Shown here: positions 1 to 19,059 of the stretch, in pieces
How the letters are laid out: each line of letters starts with the position of its first letter
Numbering within the stretch: the first letter of the stretch is position 1
Assembly: GCA_947561395.2 (NCBI GenBank)
Contig: OX387187.1
Span: forward strand, 37,243,829-37,307,828
Reading direction: 5' to 3'
DNA from: Buxus sempervirens
Taxonomy: Eukaryota > Streptophyta > Magnoliopsida > Buxales > Buxaceae
Length of the DNA stretch: 64,000 nt
Notes under the pieces: generated by a model
The model's database searches: none
Seen by the model: the letters and a program-made list of their open reading frames with translations, nothing else
Told to the model about the DNA's origin: nothing
Position numbers and translations under genes: made by a program

Positions 1-1691
1 TTTAAGCATGATAATTTGTATTTTTAATGTAGTTCTCTGAAGGAAAAATATCAACTCTGACCCTATTTGAAATGAAATTGAAAGGCCATTTAAAAGCACA
101 GTAAAATGTTTTTCCAGGATAAATTAGCATATAGACTAGGAAACAAGTTTACATACCACCAAAAAACAGAAAAAAATCATATTTGTGCATGTGTGTGCGT
201 GCCCACGAGTGCATGTGTGACGTGCTATACAAATAGTGCTAGTAGATAACCTGTTTTTTAACCTTTAAACCTAACTTATCACGGCCTTAATCCTTATATA
301 AGGTATCAATGAGTACCTCCTTTGGTGGGGGCCAAAGGATCAGTTACAGGATCCATTCCCCTATCTGCTTTTGCCCCCAGTCACAATAATGGTTTTGATG
401 TCATTGCTTCATCAAGAACCGACATAAAAGGGCAAGTTTAGGGAAAAAATTAACATTTAAAACAGAAGAACATGGCACATGTCACCAAGGGATCACTCCC
501 ATGAATAAACAAACCCCATAGGCAAATGAACAATATCAGAACTGAATATATTTCCAAACCAAAAGAATCAACAATGAAATTCATTTTTTTATTTTTATGA
601 TAAAATAATATATTTAACCAATGTACATCTCATTCAATGTAGTGCTTGGGGGATAAAATTCAGGCTAGGTTTTTTATTTAGTTCAATAACGGTTTCTATT
701 ATCACATTATAGAATTAACCGGACGACCTAAGGACTTGGAACATTAGCTTTCCTGGCCAATGTCTCATCTGACTCTTCACTATGTTTTTAGACATGCATG
801 CTTTTTGGTATCTAGTAATGCAATGCACTTAACTAGTCTGTAACCAATTTTATGCATGCAGCTTTTGGCAATGCATATGGCCTCCCCCATGGGCTGATGC
901 AAATTTCCACTTGCCCAATCAGAATCAGGTCACTTACCTGACCCAGAAAACTCATCTACAAGCCAGCCAACTTATAAGTGGGGTCCTCGTTTTTTAAATA
1001 GCCCTGAAAAAAATCAGCAGGAGCTAGTCCCAAATCTATATGAATGGCCATTTTTATTAGTGAGTATGATTGGCTATTCACTATTCAATCTGGAAATATC
1101 CAGTCTTCTGACTCAAGAAATTTCAAGCACCAGATTTCACTTGGCTTGCTGTTATAAAGGATGGAAGACTTTGAGATGGGCCCCATATAAGAGCTCATTT
1201 ATACCAAAATGAACTTGATCAAATACTTTTGACCATCAGATTTAGTAATGTAAGTTCAAATGATGACAATTGTTGGTGAATGATTTTTAGAAAGGGTAAA
1301 ATAATCAGATAGGTAAAAAAAGACCTTTTGAGCAAAATAAATATATCACTTGCCTGGATTTCCAGGAACAGTGGCTCCAATGAATGCCAGCCACATGTCT
1401 TCAGTACCGTGCCTATTAACCTTTAAATTAAGACTTAAAACCTATGAACACCTGAAGAAAAAAAAAGGCAAAGCGGAAGCATCCGTGGACAAAACAATGC
1501 TGACAGAAATGGTACTATTTTCTTCAACAGTAACTGTGGACACAGGTTTCTTATGAACATGAGTAGTAAGTCCTCTGTGGTTTCATATAGATATAGTCGA
1601 AACAAGGTATGGTAGTACTTCATTTACTAAACAACAATAAACCAATTACTATAGCCACAACATAACAACATGATAGGTAAAGGCCTCTTAC
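1..1691 (-). other. Start of intron 6 of the malic enzyme gene, no exon seen
   Basis: After the donor at 1691 (T|GTAAGAGG on the minus strand) the next expected exon should encode a YLGLQQ-like segment. No such segment is visible in any minus-strand frame. The sequence is AT-rich with short homopolymers and a TG/CA-rich patch near 185-225. I see no gene here. Confidence 0.6.
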
Positions 1692-9187
<7,496 letters not shown>

Positions 9188-9340
9188 TTTTGCAACTAAT
9201 CGTGAGAAGCTCGAGAGAAAACTCGACGAAGAAGACGAAAGAGATGGAGAGAGACTGAGAGAGAGTTGAGGAGCAGATGTACACTGAAGAGAGAGAGAGA
9301 TAGAGAGACCCGCATCGGGTCCTGCTGCAAGGCCTATTTA
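9188..9340 (-). promoter_or_regulatory. 5' leader of the malic enzyme gene with a CT/GA tract
   Basis: Upstream of the ATG at 9187 the minus strand is rich in CT repeats (GAGA on the plus strand, 9250-9305), common in plant 5' leaders. A weak TATA-like AGTAAATAGG lies near 9340. The transcription start cannot be fixed from sequence. Confidence 0.4.
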
Positions 9341-9620
9341 CTGGGGCCTGTGGGCCGAGTGTTTTGCATATTGGGACTAAGCAGTGCAAGGCACTTTATT
9401 GTCTGGTCTTGTCTGTTAATGGAATGCACTTCGATCGTTCTTCAACGGCTATGTGGGCTAAAGCGCGGATAGGGCCAGCGCTCATGCCTTTTTAAGCGAA
9501 AAGCATTTTCCTTTTGGCATTGATTCTTCTTATAAAATTTTAGTCAAGATCCCTATGAATGCTTCTTCAAGTGATTTCAACCAAAAATGTAGGTCAAGTA
9601 AATGGAAAACAATGAAATAT

Positions 9621-9965
9621 ATCATCATCATCATCATAAGCCAGCTCCCACCAAAGTGAGATCTGCGACACGAATCTTGTCTATCCATCCCGTTTTATCA
9701 AAAATCATATATTTCAGTTAATTTATGTATTTATAAATCTTGTTTTATATACTGCATCTATTTCTTTTTAGGTCTCCCTCTTGTTTGCTTAGGTCTTACA
9801 ATCTGTATACTCTCACGCCTTCTAACAGGTGCATCTCTAGGTTTCTGCTTTATATGACCAAATCACCTTAACCTACTTACTTTCATTTTATCTCTAATGC
9901 ATGCTATGCCTAATCACTTTCGAATGTCTTCATTTCTTATTTCATCTTTCTTATACATATTATAT
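9621..9965 (-). mobile_element. RTE-clade LINE fragment, 3' end with (ATG)n tail
   Basis: The minus strand encodes a broken but recognisable end of the RTE reverse transcriptase protein: KKDEIRNEDIR, then SRLR-FGHIKQKPRDAPVRR, then RPKQTRGRPKK. It ends in a non-coding 3' part and an ATG-repeat tail, seen as ATCATCATCATCATCAT at 9621-9637 on the plus strand. Several in-frame stops show it is dead and 5'-truncated. A second copy of the 3' end lies near 22250-22355. Confidence 0.85.
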
Positions 9966-10580
9966 AAAAATACAATAATAAAATAGTCAAAAAATATATG
10001 GACTCATTCAATTCTAAATTTCAACTTTTGGGCATTTAGGGGTTTGGACCAAAACCCAAGAGAAGAGGTTAGTTTGGGCTTCAATCAAGGCATTTGGGTT
10101 CAATAAGTTCTAAATTTCACCAAAACACATTTATATACTTTGAAAGCCCTCTCCACAACTTAAATCTCACAAACTAGGCAACCCCCTTTTGGTTTATCAT
10201 GGCTCTTATGGCGCGCCAGGTCCTTATTTGAAGAGGCTAGGTTTAGCTACTGACAAAATTTATGGGCCTTACTGGATGGGTCACACTTAAATTTAGTCAA
10301 AAGTAAGTATATTGGAGGGCCGAGCATTATTCAGGCTCAAAATTTGTAGTCTATATCTATGTCCTAGCCAGCAAACCTCATCAAGTTGTTGAGGCCCGAG
10401 CCCAACTAGGTCTTAAAAATCTTTGTGAATCAACATGTTTAAATTTCAAATCTTAAAATTTATTGAATGTGCCAATTGGGACGTATAACGAAGCCTTGTG
10501 ATGTTCATATCGAAGGCCTTGTACAAGAATCCACCCTCATCAATTCAAGGGGAGAGTGCTCAATGAGCTATGATGTTTTA
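9966..10580. other. Intergenic stretch without a gene
   Basis: AT-rich sequence with no long open frame, no RNA gene and no element termini that I can identify. Confidence 0.5.
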
Positions 10581-10583
10581 AAT

Positions 10584-10673
10584 CACTCAAGTTGTCCCTA
10601 TTCACAGGTCCTTTGGTTTCCTTTGAAACACTCAAGTTGTCCCTATTCACAGGTCCTTTGGTTTCCTTTGAAA
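10584..10673. repeat. Perfect 45-bp tandem duplication
   Basis: The 45-bp unit beginning CACTCAAGTTGTCCC and ending CCTTTGAAA occurs twice head to tail (10584-10628 and 10629-10673) with no difference. The lack of divergence in unconstrained DNA points to a recent event or an assembly artefact. Confidence 0.95.
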
Positions 10674-10684
10674 CTGCACTCTCT

Positions 10685-11400
10685 TAGAGCTAGCAATTTT
10701 TGAACCGACCTATCAACCCACCTGAACCCAACCTGTAATAAACGGGTTCAGGTTGACCCATTTATTAGTTGGATTGAGGTTTTCTCAACTCGTCCAAAAA
10801 AAGGCCAACACAAACTGAATCCGTCAACCCATTGGGTACCTGACAATATACAATTGTTTTTGTGTATAGGATTTATATTTTCCTTTTAGTTTATAAGACA
10901 TTGGATTTTAATATGGAATTTGGGACATAATTAATATCATGTATTTTTTTATTTTTGAGAAACAGAATTTGACAATTTATAGTTCTATTTTGCATCTGAC
11001 TTATGGACCTTAAAATCATTATTGGTGACTTATTGTTTAGTTTTTTTTTAATGTTTTTTAGAGAATTTAATTGTTATCTTGTCACTAGCTTATTTTTCTA
11101 GGTTCCTAAATAGTTATTAATCGGATTTTTTTTTTCTTTTGGACTTTCTATTAGGTATTAGTATTATGAAAAACATATGACTAATGCATGATTAGTTTTA
11201 GTGATAGTGTTAATATCACCTATAATATTGATTATTAACATCACCTATGAAAACAATAGTCTGTCTCCATGATTTCAAATTTCTCTCTCTATTTGCGGGT
11301 TGGGTTAGCTTCCATAATTTCCCAACGCGACACAAACCATTTAAGGCTCAACCCATTTACAACCTGTCCAAACCTAACCCAACCCAGCCTCCCTGGTGAG
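10685..11400. mobile_element. hAT-like non-autonomous element, 3' end damaged
   Basis: The left end, TAGAGCTAGCAAT, resembles the terminal motif TAGAGGTGGCAAT of intact copies at 29650 and 47719. The interior starts and ends with runs of AACCCAACCC type and shares a TTTTCTCAACTCGTC phrase with the copy at 39764. The right end decays into AACCCAACCCAGCC near 11390 without a clean inverted terminus, and no target-site duplication is visible. Confidence 0.6.
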
Positions 11401-12500
11401 GTAAGTGTGATGAGTATACCTATATGTACCAAGAACACCTGTGCCACACAACAAACATAAACAAATATCCAAGTGCTTGCACTATGTATTATCTGGAAAG
11501 GGGCAAATGCTTTTACCATAACATAACCTTTAGTACTTGTTTTATTTATTTTCTCCATTGCTCTGGATTATTTGCACATGCCCATTTTCAAGATTCAATG
11601 AATTGTCATACCCAACAAAAAAATATTATTTCGGTGTTTCTTCACGACAAATCGATTCCTACAAATAATATTTTGTCATATTTATACCCATTACACTAAC
11701 TGTTCCATATCACGCAAGCACAGCAAATGCTTGCTAATTTCATGTCTAATCGGCACAACCCCTCCTGGGTCCTCCTCCATGAAAAAGCATTTCCACCAAA
11801 GCTTCTACTCATTTAGTCGTTAAGAATAAACCAAAACTGATGACTTGATTCAAAGCTAAAAAGGGCCCTTATGTAGGTCTATGTATTGGATGTTTTGAAG
11901 GCTCTTTTTGGGTATGTGGCCTAGTTCTTGACCAATTTGTGTCCTTTACATGAGATTAGTATCAAAGATATAGTCATTGAAAATGATATGATCATGACTT
12001 TTGAAGAACCATCCAATTTAATCAATCAACTTAACGGATTTTTAGCCATTTGTTTGCTAGTTCTTGATATCGATCGCTCGAGACGAGCGAATCAAGGCGA
12101 ATTGAATCGAATTTCATCTCTTATATATCTTGCTATCAATCAATGGCATATGGTTGGTGTTCTTTCTTAATCACAAATCAAAACTTGATAGTAGAACATG
12201 TCTTGTCATAATTATCAATGATAAGAAAGATTAACTAAGCTTTGTTATGATTTGACCATATGAACAGCTCACTTTGGAGGTTAATCTCCATTCAATTAGC
12301 AGCACTGAAAATCAACACGATGTTACAAGAGGCCAAACTAAAACCAAAGTGATCTGCGTTTAGTGGAACTTTCCAATCAATTGACCTAACCTAATTCGAA
12401 TTGTAACCCTAAAGCAAACTCAATGATTTGTATCCTCAGCTTTGGTGCATTGAAATTATGATTGGTCTGTGAAAATTAAAAAATTTAATATATAGCAATC
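11401..12500. other. Intergenic stretch without a gene
   Basis: Open frames here are short and unrelated to any family that I recognise. No clear repeat structure was seen. Confidence 0.5.
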
Positions 12501-12514
12501 AATTAAACGTAAAC

Positions 12515-13200
12515 CCCACGAGATGTCACTTACGCATATAAACTCCCTAAATTTTGGGAAATGCCAAAAAATTCTCTCTACCAAGGATAAAAGTTGTTTA
12601 TGTCAGCTAAAAAAAGAGTTTTATACCTAAAATTCAGTTTAATTTACCTTTTCAAATGAATGACAAAATTATCTTTTTCTATGTAATTACAAGAAAACTT
12701 TTAGATAATGCCCAGTGGAGGAAGTTAAAAGTTTATTTTTGTTACATCACCTCTTCAACTTTAGTTAGATATTTTCAGGGTTATATTGGCTTTAAAATGA
12801 ATCCAATTGTAGGGTATAGTTCGGTCTTCTGAATATCTATACCATATTATAATGCGAGGCACCCTCTTGGGAATCGCGCAAACAAAAATGTGCAAGATTT
12901 CAAAACAACCCTTATACATTATCGTGAAGATTCGCTAATAAAAGGGTATGATAGTCAAAATTGCCACAATTTAAAAAAAAAAAATTTAATAATCAGTTGT
13001 AAAACTTTTCCTCCCCGTCTACCTCTTTCTTCAACGTGACGTACCGCACATGCACCTAGCTAGTTCTTATTAGACAAAAGAGGACTTTTGTAACCATTTG
13101 TAGATATAGGAAAGGAGATCTTAGTATTTTCTAAATTTCAGGGGTTTATGTGCATAAGTTACAAATCTTAAAGAGTATAAATACAATTAACCCAAATTTT
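12515..13200. repeat. Diverged copy A of an intergenic repeat, interrupted by a Helitron-like element
   Basis: The order of phrases (CACTTACGC..., GTTATATTGGCTTT, AAAAGAGGACTTTTGTAAC, then ATTTCAGGGG and a final ATACAATTAACCC) is the same as at 30529-31519 and 47545-48440. A 228-bp Helitron-like element interrupts this copy at 12836-13063. The termini resemble a weak inverted repeat, so a non-autonomous DNA transposon is likely. Confidence 0.6.
12836..13063 (+). mobile_element. Non-autonomous Helitron-like element (228 bp)
   Basis: It begins TCTATACCATATTATAATG and ends GCACCTAGCTAG, with A before and T after, as expected for Helitron insertion between A and T. The start TC and end CTAG fit the TC...CTRR rule. 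A short GTG/CAC-rich palindromic patch precedes the 3' end. Related elements lie at 14996, 30823 and 54055. Confidence 0.65.
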
Positions 13201-13242
13201 TAATTTCGACCGGCTAATCACAACCCAATTGCAGCAAAGCTT

Positions 13243-13349
13243 ACCCGGGTCATGTGGGTTATAGGGCTTACATGGGCCCTTAGGGATTACTCGGTTGAGC
13301 GTAAATGGGCCCAAATATCCTGAGTTCCAAAAAAAAAAAAAAAAAAAAA
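13243..13349 (+). mobile_element. 5'-truncated SINE with A21 tail and target-site duplication
   Basis: The insert ends in 21 consecutive A (13329-13349). It is bracketed by CAATTGCAGCAAAGCTT (13226-13242) and CAATTGCAGCGAGACTT (13350-13366), which agree at 14 of 17 positions. The body includes TTAGGGATTACTCGGTTGAG and ATGGGCCCAAATATCC, which look like the 3' region of a known type of plant SINE. The expected Pol III A and B boxes are missing, so the 5' half was lost at insertion. Confidence 0.75.
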
Positions 13350-13920
13350 CAATTGCAGCGAGACTTCAAAAATTTTAACTACAGATGATTTCCACCCCAT
13401 TAACCATTCACACCCAGAAGACCTTCAAAATTAACTCAAGGAATTGGCACATTAATGAGCTTTTGATTAAAAAAAAATGACCTCATCAAAGCGCGGCCTC
13501 ATGATTTCAAAATAAAAAAAATCAAACAAAATATTTGAAAACCCAAACCTAATTACATCAAAATCCATTTGAATCAGTCCATTTTTGGTTAAATTGACCA
13601 AAGTTGCACACACTATGTACACGTATATGCATGCAATAAATGATAAAATGCTTATACTAGAAATTTCACACGCTAATTCGTTCAAACTTCAAACTAGAAT
13701 GACCCTTACTTCAGGCAAGAAACCTGGCCACACGCTTGACCATGAAGTCCGATCAACTTTTCCCGTCGATTAAATGCTTATACTAGAAATTTCAAAACAC
13801 CAACGTCTCCGACTACAACCACTTCTTGTCTCTAATAAAATCTTTGCAAGTCAAGTGAGTTAATGAAAGCTCCCACTTTCCCAGAAACTTCTCTCTCTAT
13901 CAAGACCATATCAGCTTGTT

Positions 13921-14045
13921 CCTCACGCTGGAAGTTCTATTGGCCCAACGGTGGAGTGGAGGGTGTGTGCACATAGGCTTCATATACCTACGTAGACACA
14001 TACTTTACTGTTGGACTAGCAGATCTTCCAACCAAGAGCTCCTAA
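13921..14045. repeat. Imperfect fold-back element, relative of the hairpin at 23386
   Basis: The left arm GGAAGTTCTATTGGCCCAAC and the right arm, which on the other strand reads GGAAGATCTGCTAGTCCAAC, are imperfect inverted repeats. The same arm sequence is present, better preserved, at 23386-23513. Confidence 0.6.
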
Positions 14046-14995
14046 CAAATTTCAAGTCAATATTGTATAAGCATACCTATTTGGAGGTTTAAAAATTTTT
14101 AAAAACCCCTTCTCTTCCTTAGGAAGAAGCCAAGAAAGTTTGAAGGAGGAGTACTTCAAATCTAGCTTCTTTTTGCTAAAATAAAAAAATTTGGAAATCC
14201 AAGATAATAATGACAAACAATGAGATGGATAAAAACTATAAAGAAAGTTTGTGTTTATTATTAAATGAATAATTCTGTTTTGATTTACAACGTTTTAGAT
14301 GCCGACAAGTCTCAGATCACATGTTGATAAATTAGATTATTCAGTCTTAATCAATCATTGAGGGCTTAGTGGTTTAGATAATATTAGCTACTGGTTTATA
14401 CTAGTTTAGTCTATAGGGTTATTACAATTGAAGAGACTTTAACACTTAAGCCATCCAATTAGCACTCTAGTTTAGTCTAAGAGCAGATGATATGCACTCT
14501 AATTAGGCTAACTCATGATAGAGAATATTAACTACAACTAAATTCTTACTTTGTATCGGACAAATTCAAATGTAGAAAGGGTAATTGCACTTAGTCAATT
14601 ACCCGTAACGTTTGTCCCACAGACATTTGGACCAAATGTCAAGGGATCTATGTGCTTAAGTAACAAATCTCTGAGGTCTAAATGTAAAACCATGAAATGA
14701 TAAATAACGTAAGTAAGATATTTTGTCATGCCCCTTAACGACACGCAGATCTTGTCAATTCAGCATAACTACAACCCAGTCCGGTTTAATATAGATATCG
14801 AACCAGCAGTGTAGGAGAGGTTTAATGTCTCAATAGAGGATGACAACGGTTTGGTTAAAACCAATAAATTAAACTAAACCAAATTTATTAGGATCGGTTT
14901 TGACTTGTCCCTAATCAGTTTTGTGTTTGGTTTCAATTTTAAACCATACAAACATATTCTATTAAAACATGCACACACACATATCTATTTCTATA

Positions 14996-15221
14996 TCTAT
15001 ATTATATATAATGGGAATAGGCCCTTGGGAAGCGTGTCAAACAAAATACACATCTTTCCAAAACATCGCTTACACACTATTCAGAATATATATTAACAAA
15101 AGGGTTAAATGTTCAAACAACCTTAGTTTTTTCAAAACTCACAATCAGTTTCATAACCGGTCCCCTCCATGTTCTCCCTCCTCCCCTTCTTATGTGCAGT
15201 ACTTCACGTACACCTTGCTAA
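14996..15221 (+). mobile_element. Non-autonomous Helitron-like element (226 bp)
   Basis: It starts TCTATATTATATATAATGGG and ends CACCTTGCTAA, with A before and T after. The start and the CTAA end fit the Helitron rule. The interior GGGAATAGGCCCTTGGGAAG matches the copies at 30823 and 40635. Confidence 0.65.
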
Positions 15222-17850
15222 TATATTTAATTTGAACCATCATCTCAATGTTGTTCGGTTTATCCGTTGAAACCGATAAAACATACCAAACCGGACCGGA
15301 CCAAACCTATTAGGGTCAATTTTGTGCTTGTATTGTAGCTCTAAACTATCCCAAGCTTTAGACCGTGGGTACGTTTCAGATGCGACGTTCCCGGCTTTCC
15401 GAGCAAGTAGGTAAATAGATTATATTTATAACTAATCAGAACCGTCCAAATTGGCCGGTAAGGCCACTTTTTTGGAAGGTCAAAAGGAAGCAACCCACAA
15501 TAGAGTGTGGACCCTAGTGGGCCGTCTTATAGATGGTGGGCTGTAATATAATTAACGAATGCTAAGTGGTGGGCCCATATAATCCTTAATGGAGTTTGAA
15601 ATGGCTCATGCAGGCATTTTCCGTGACTAGTATGTACACTGGAGAGTTCCTCCGTGGCATTGACTTCATCTTTTGCTTTTTCTATAAAGTCATAAGGGAA
15701 GTGGTCTTATAATGCGTTCCCATCATTGGATTAGCCTAAAAGTCAGCTTACTTTAGTGGGTAAAACTATGTTTGGTTCACCTTAGTTTATGAAAGTGTGA
15801 CATTAGCACTATGGGATTTCCCTTTCTTTTTTTTGTTTAAATGGCAGTTAAGTTCCGTTATAAGACCGTTAGTAATAGTGTACGAGGAGAAATGAGTATA
15901 ATAAAAAAAAAAGGAAAAAAAAAGAAAAATGAAAAGGACTGAAGTTTTATATGAGGGGATTCTAGCCTTTATTTGACCAATAAAATTCTATAAATTAATT
16001 GCAATTTTTAAAAAAGAAAATAAAAAAAATGAAAGGCTACCTTCTTTTATTTTTATTTATTTGTCTCTTGATTGCCCTTCAATTTGGGCACTTTTTTTTA
16101 TAGACCCAAAAGGTTAGAATAGATGAAAACATTCTACATAATATATTACATCTTAAAAGGATTGGATCCTATGCAAAAATAAATTGATTCACTTGAAGTC
16201 ATGATACAATTTATTCTTGTTTCTCAAAAAAAATTATTTTTATAATAAAAATATACATCTATATTCACCCAGATTCTAGCTCTCCCTTTTCTTTCCAAGG
16301 ATTGCTCTCCATAACCTAAAGAATTCCAACCTATAACCATCACAGCCACCCTTCTTCCCACTTTCAAATTTAAACCCTACCCCTACTTTTATTCTATAGT
16401 TATTGGGGTGAGGATATGCAATATGCACGTGCCACCACTAGAACAACCTATAATAATCAAAGGAAAAGAGCAATAAAAAGAAAGGATTAAAGCATTTCAC
16501 TTGCATCTCCTTAAGTAGATCTCAGTCACTTGATTGAAAAATTATTGAAACCCCATTTGAATAAATTGAACTAATCAGTCTTGATGTGAGTCAACATTGA
16601 TATTTGCATCTTTCACATTCGTTGGTTCAACTTTATAAACTTAAAATTCCAATTTTTTTCGCGGTTAGGATGCATCAATCTCTCTATGATTCTTATAAAT
16701 TCAAACAAACGCTTTCATGTTTAATGCATATGTTACGTTGGTGACTTGAACTGAAGAACACGGCAAATTGATGATGGTTCAACGTGTTCAACACAAAATG
16801 GAGCTTATCCTGTCCTTATATAGAAATAAATATAGCAAGAAATATGAAATGAAAATGATCATTTTTGTATTACGTCCGTGATGTAAGAGAAGGTAAATTC
16901 TCCCGCTTAACGTGCTCACATGAGTCATCAGCATATCTCCAAATAGCATTAAACAACATTGGTAAACTATGTTGTAGAGGCCCAAAATAATTACACAAGA
17001 CTTAAAAAAGACCATAAAAGTTACAAAAAAACAAGCCGACGTACACAATTGAAGATACAATTTTTTATAGAATGGGATAAAGAGACAAGATTTGCCGACT
17101 CCAATTTGGTGGGATCTGGATTTTTACAACGACGACGACGATGATGGGAACCCTTTTTATGCACCTAGATTAATTAATTTGTTTTCATTTTTCTCTCTAT
17201 GTATACTATATAAAAAATTCTAATAATCTGTACTATATTATATAAAGCAAATAACAAAGATTTTGAACTAAAATTTTGTATAAAAAAAGAAAAAGGAAAT
17301 GTTCTTTGATCATTTGTAAAGCCAGTTTTATTTGAAATACTTACTCATGTTCCGTTATCGTATCACATACGTAACCCACTAGAAAATAAAAAAGAAAAGC
17401 CACAATCCATGACATGGGGCTGAAACCCCACTACAGCTCTTAAGTAGAAGATCGGAACTGTGCCTTTCGAAAAGTCGCACCAATCCAGGCAAGGCACTAA
17501 AACTAATGGATTCCAGTAAAGAAATCATCAAACCTGATGGATTCCACTAGAGACGCCAAAGCAAACGTTTCAGAACAAAAACCTAGAAATGGAACAATTT
17601 GATCAAACATCTCATCTCAACCCTTTGATTCCAAGCACAAAATAAAGTTTGGTCACTTCCTATAAACCAGCCACAGAAGATTAGTTGGCTCAGAAGGAGT
17701 TACGTGGCTTCTTAGTTTTTTAATGGCCAAAGAACAGTAAAGTTCCTAAAGTTAAAGCTTTGAAGACCAAATCCTTTTATCTCTCATTTACTCAAACATC
17801 CACAAAAATAAATGCCCCTGCTCTCCTCAATTTACTACCCCGTGTCCCAA
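15222..17850. other. Gene-poor AT-rich region
   Basis: There is no recognisable gene or RNA. Short homopolymers abound, and a small triplet run ACGACGACGACGATGATGGG sits near 17129-17148. Confidence 0.5.
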
Positions 17851-17859
17851 TTAAATAAA

Positions 17860-18045
17860 GCCCACACTCCCTTTGACCCACTCTCTTTCCCTCTCTCTCT
17901 AAAACTCCCCTCTCGCTCTCCTCTCTCGCTAAAACTCCATTAACAAACGTCAATCTACCAACATTTGCTTCCACGCCCTCGCTTAGAAATCACCCACACC
18001 TCTCTTTCTCTTTCTGTCTCCCTGTCTCTCTCTCTCTCTCTTTAA
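17860..18045 (+). promoter_or_regulatory. CT-rich 5' leader of the gene at 18149
   Basis: Dense TCTCTC tracts (17885-17935 and 18000-18042) precede the gene, as often seen in plant 5' leaders. An upstream ATG at 18052 opens a 113-codon frame that overlaps the main start at 18149 in another frame. No strong TATA box was seen. Confidence 0.45.
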
Positions 18046-18148
18046 GGGTATGTGCTTTGGTTTTTTCTGGGATCTTACAAGACGGTAAAACAAGAACAGA
18101 AAGAATGGCGGAAGAGAGAAGAGGAGAAAGCTGAGATCAACTACCTCA

Positions 18149-19057
18149 ATGAGGTGCAAGAGACACCTTGCCGACCTCACGAGCAGCGTCGGCGTCTGCG
18201 CTTCTTGTCTCCGGGAGCGACTCTTCGCTCTCATCGCAGCTCAAGCCCAGCAAGCCCAAGCTCGAGCGGACGAGGATCGCCGACTCTCCGACGCACATCC
18301 GCCACCTCTCGTCTTCCCTCGCTCCGTTTCTCCTTACATCACGCGCCGACGCGCCGACGACTCGTCCTGGGACCAGCAACAACGAAACCATAGCCACAGC
18401 CTCCACGATCAACGCTTCTACAGTACTCCCCAAGTGGGTCCTGCTTCAACACGGAGGAAGAAACACAGTAAGTTCTCGTTGTTCTCGAATCTGTTCGCCT
18501 CCAGATCGGGCGAGATCGAATCGGATCTTAGGGTTTCCAGGGCTTCGTTAGCCACTCCGTCATCGTCGACGAGCTCGTCGTCCTGGTTCTCGTCCTTCAT
18601 TCCGGGTCGCAGGAAGAACAAATCCCGGCTGTTCTCTCTCGATGAGGCCGCTTCCGGCGTGCCACGGCCTTGCCGGACGCGAGATCGGGGAATGTCGCCG
18701 GCGAAATGGGCGGACGGTGCGGAGGATTGCGAAGATTACGAAGGCGGTTCCCCGTCGGCGAGTGGATACTCGTCGGACTCTTCGCAGCCGTGGAGGAAGA
18801 CTCCAACGGCTCCACCGGTGCGTCGACGGGGACCGTCGCATCACAGCCGGAACATCTCGAGCATGGCTTTTTGTTTGAGCCCGTTGGTGAGGGCCAGCCC
18901 CAATAGTCACCGGAATCCCAAAGGAGTTCCGCCGGATTTAGGATTTTCCGGCGAAATTAGGGCTGCGAACAAGCCGCATCTTTCGACAGCGGCGTCGTTT
19001 TGTGCGAACAGATCGAGGAAGCTTGCGGATTTCGGGAAGTACAACTTCAACCCCTGA
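18149..19057 (+). CDS. Uncharacterised plant protein with N-terminal Cys motif (CKRH...CASCLRERL), 302 aa
   Basis: This single-exon frame of 302 residues is GC-rich against its AT-rich surroundings. The N-terminus has C3, C17 and C20 in MRCKRHLADLTSS followed by VGVCASCLRERLFALIAAQ. A similar CASCLRERL block opens the plant OCTOPUS/DUF740 proteins, so a distant link is possible. The rest is low-complexity and rich in Ser, Arg and Pro, with FPRSVSPYITRR near residue 56, a Ser-rich run (residues 137-148), and a C-terminal SRKLADFGKYNFNP. No membrane segment or enzyme motif is seen. The family looks plant-specific; function unknown. The start at 18149 is chosen because the Cys motif follows it directly; an overlapping upstream frame at 18052 could lower translation. 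Confidence 0.85.
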   Translation: MRCKRHLADLTSSVGVCASCLRERLFALIAAQAQQAQARADEDRRLSDAHPPPLVFPRSVSPYITRRRADDSSWDQQQRNHSHSLHDQRFYSTPQVGPASTRRKKHSKFSLFSNLFASRSGEIESDLRVSRASLATPSSSTSSSSWFSSFIPGRRKNKSRLFSLDEAASGVPRPCRTRDRGMSPAKWADGAEDCEDYEGGSPSASGYSSDSSQPWRKTPTAPPVRRRGPSHHSRNISSMAFCLSPLVRASPNSHRNPKGVPPDLGFSGEIRAANKPHLSTAASFCANRSRKLADFGKYNFNP

Positions 19058-19059
19058 GG

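Noticed and set aside
1350..1556. Segment whose minus strand reads AFIGATVPGNPG-like
   Set aside because: Considered as the next malic enzyme exon, but it does not match the expected YLGLQQ region and lacks fitting splice sites.
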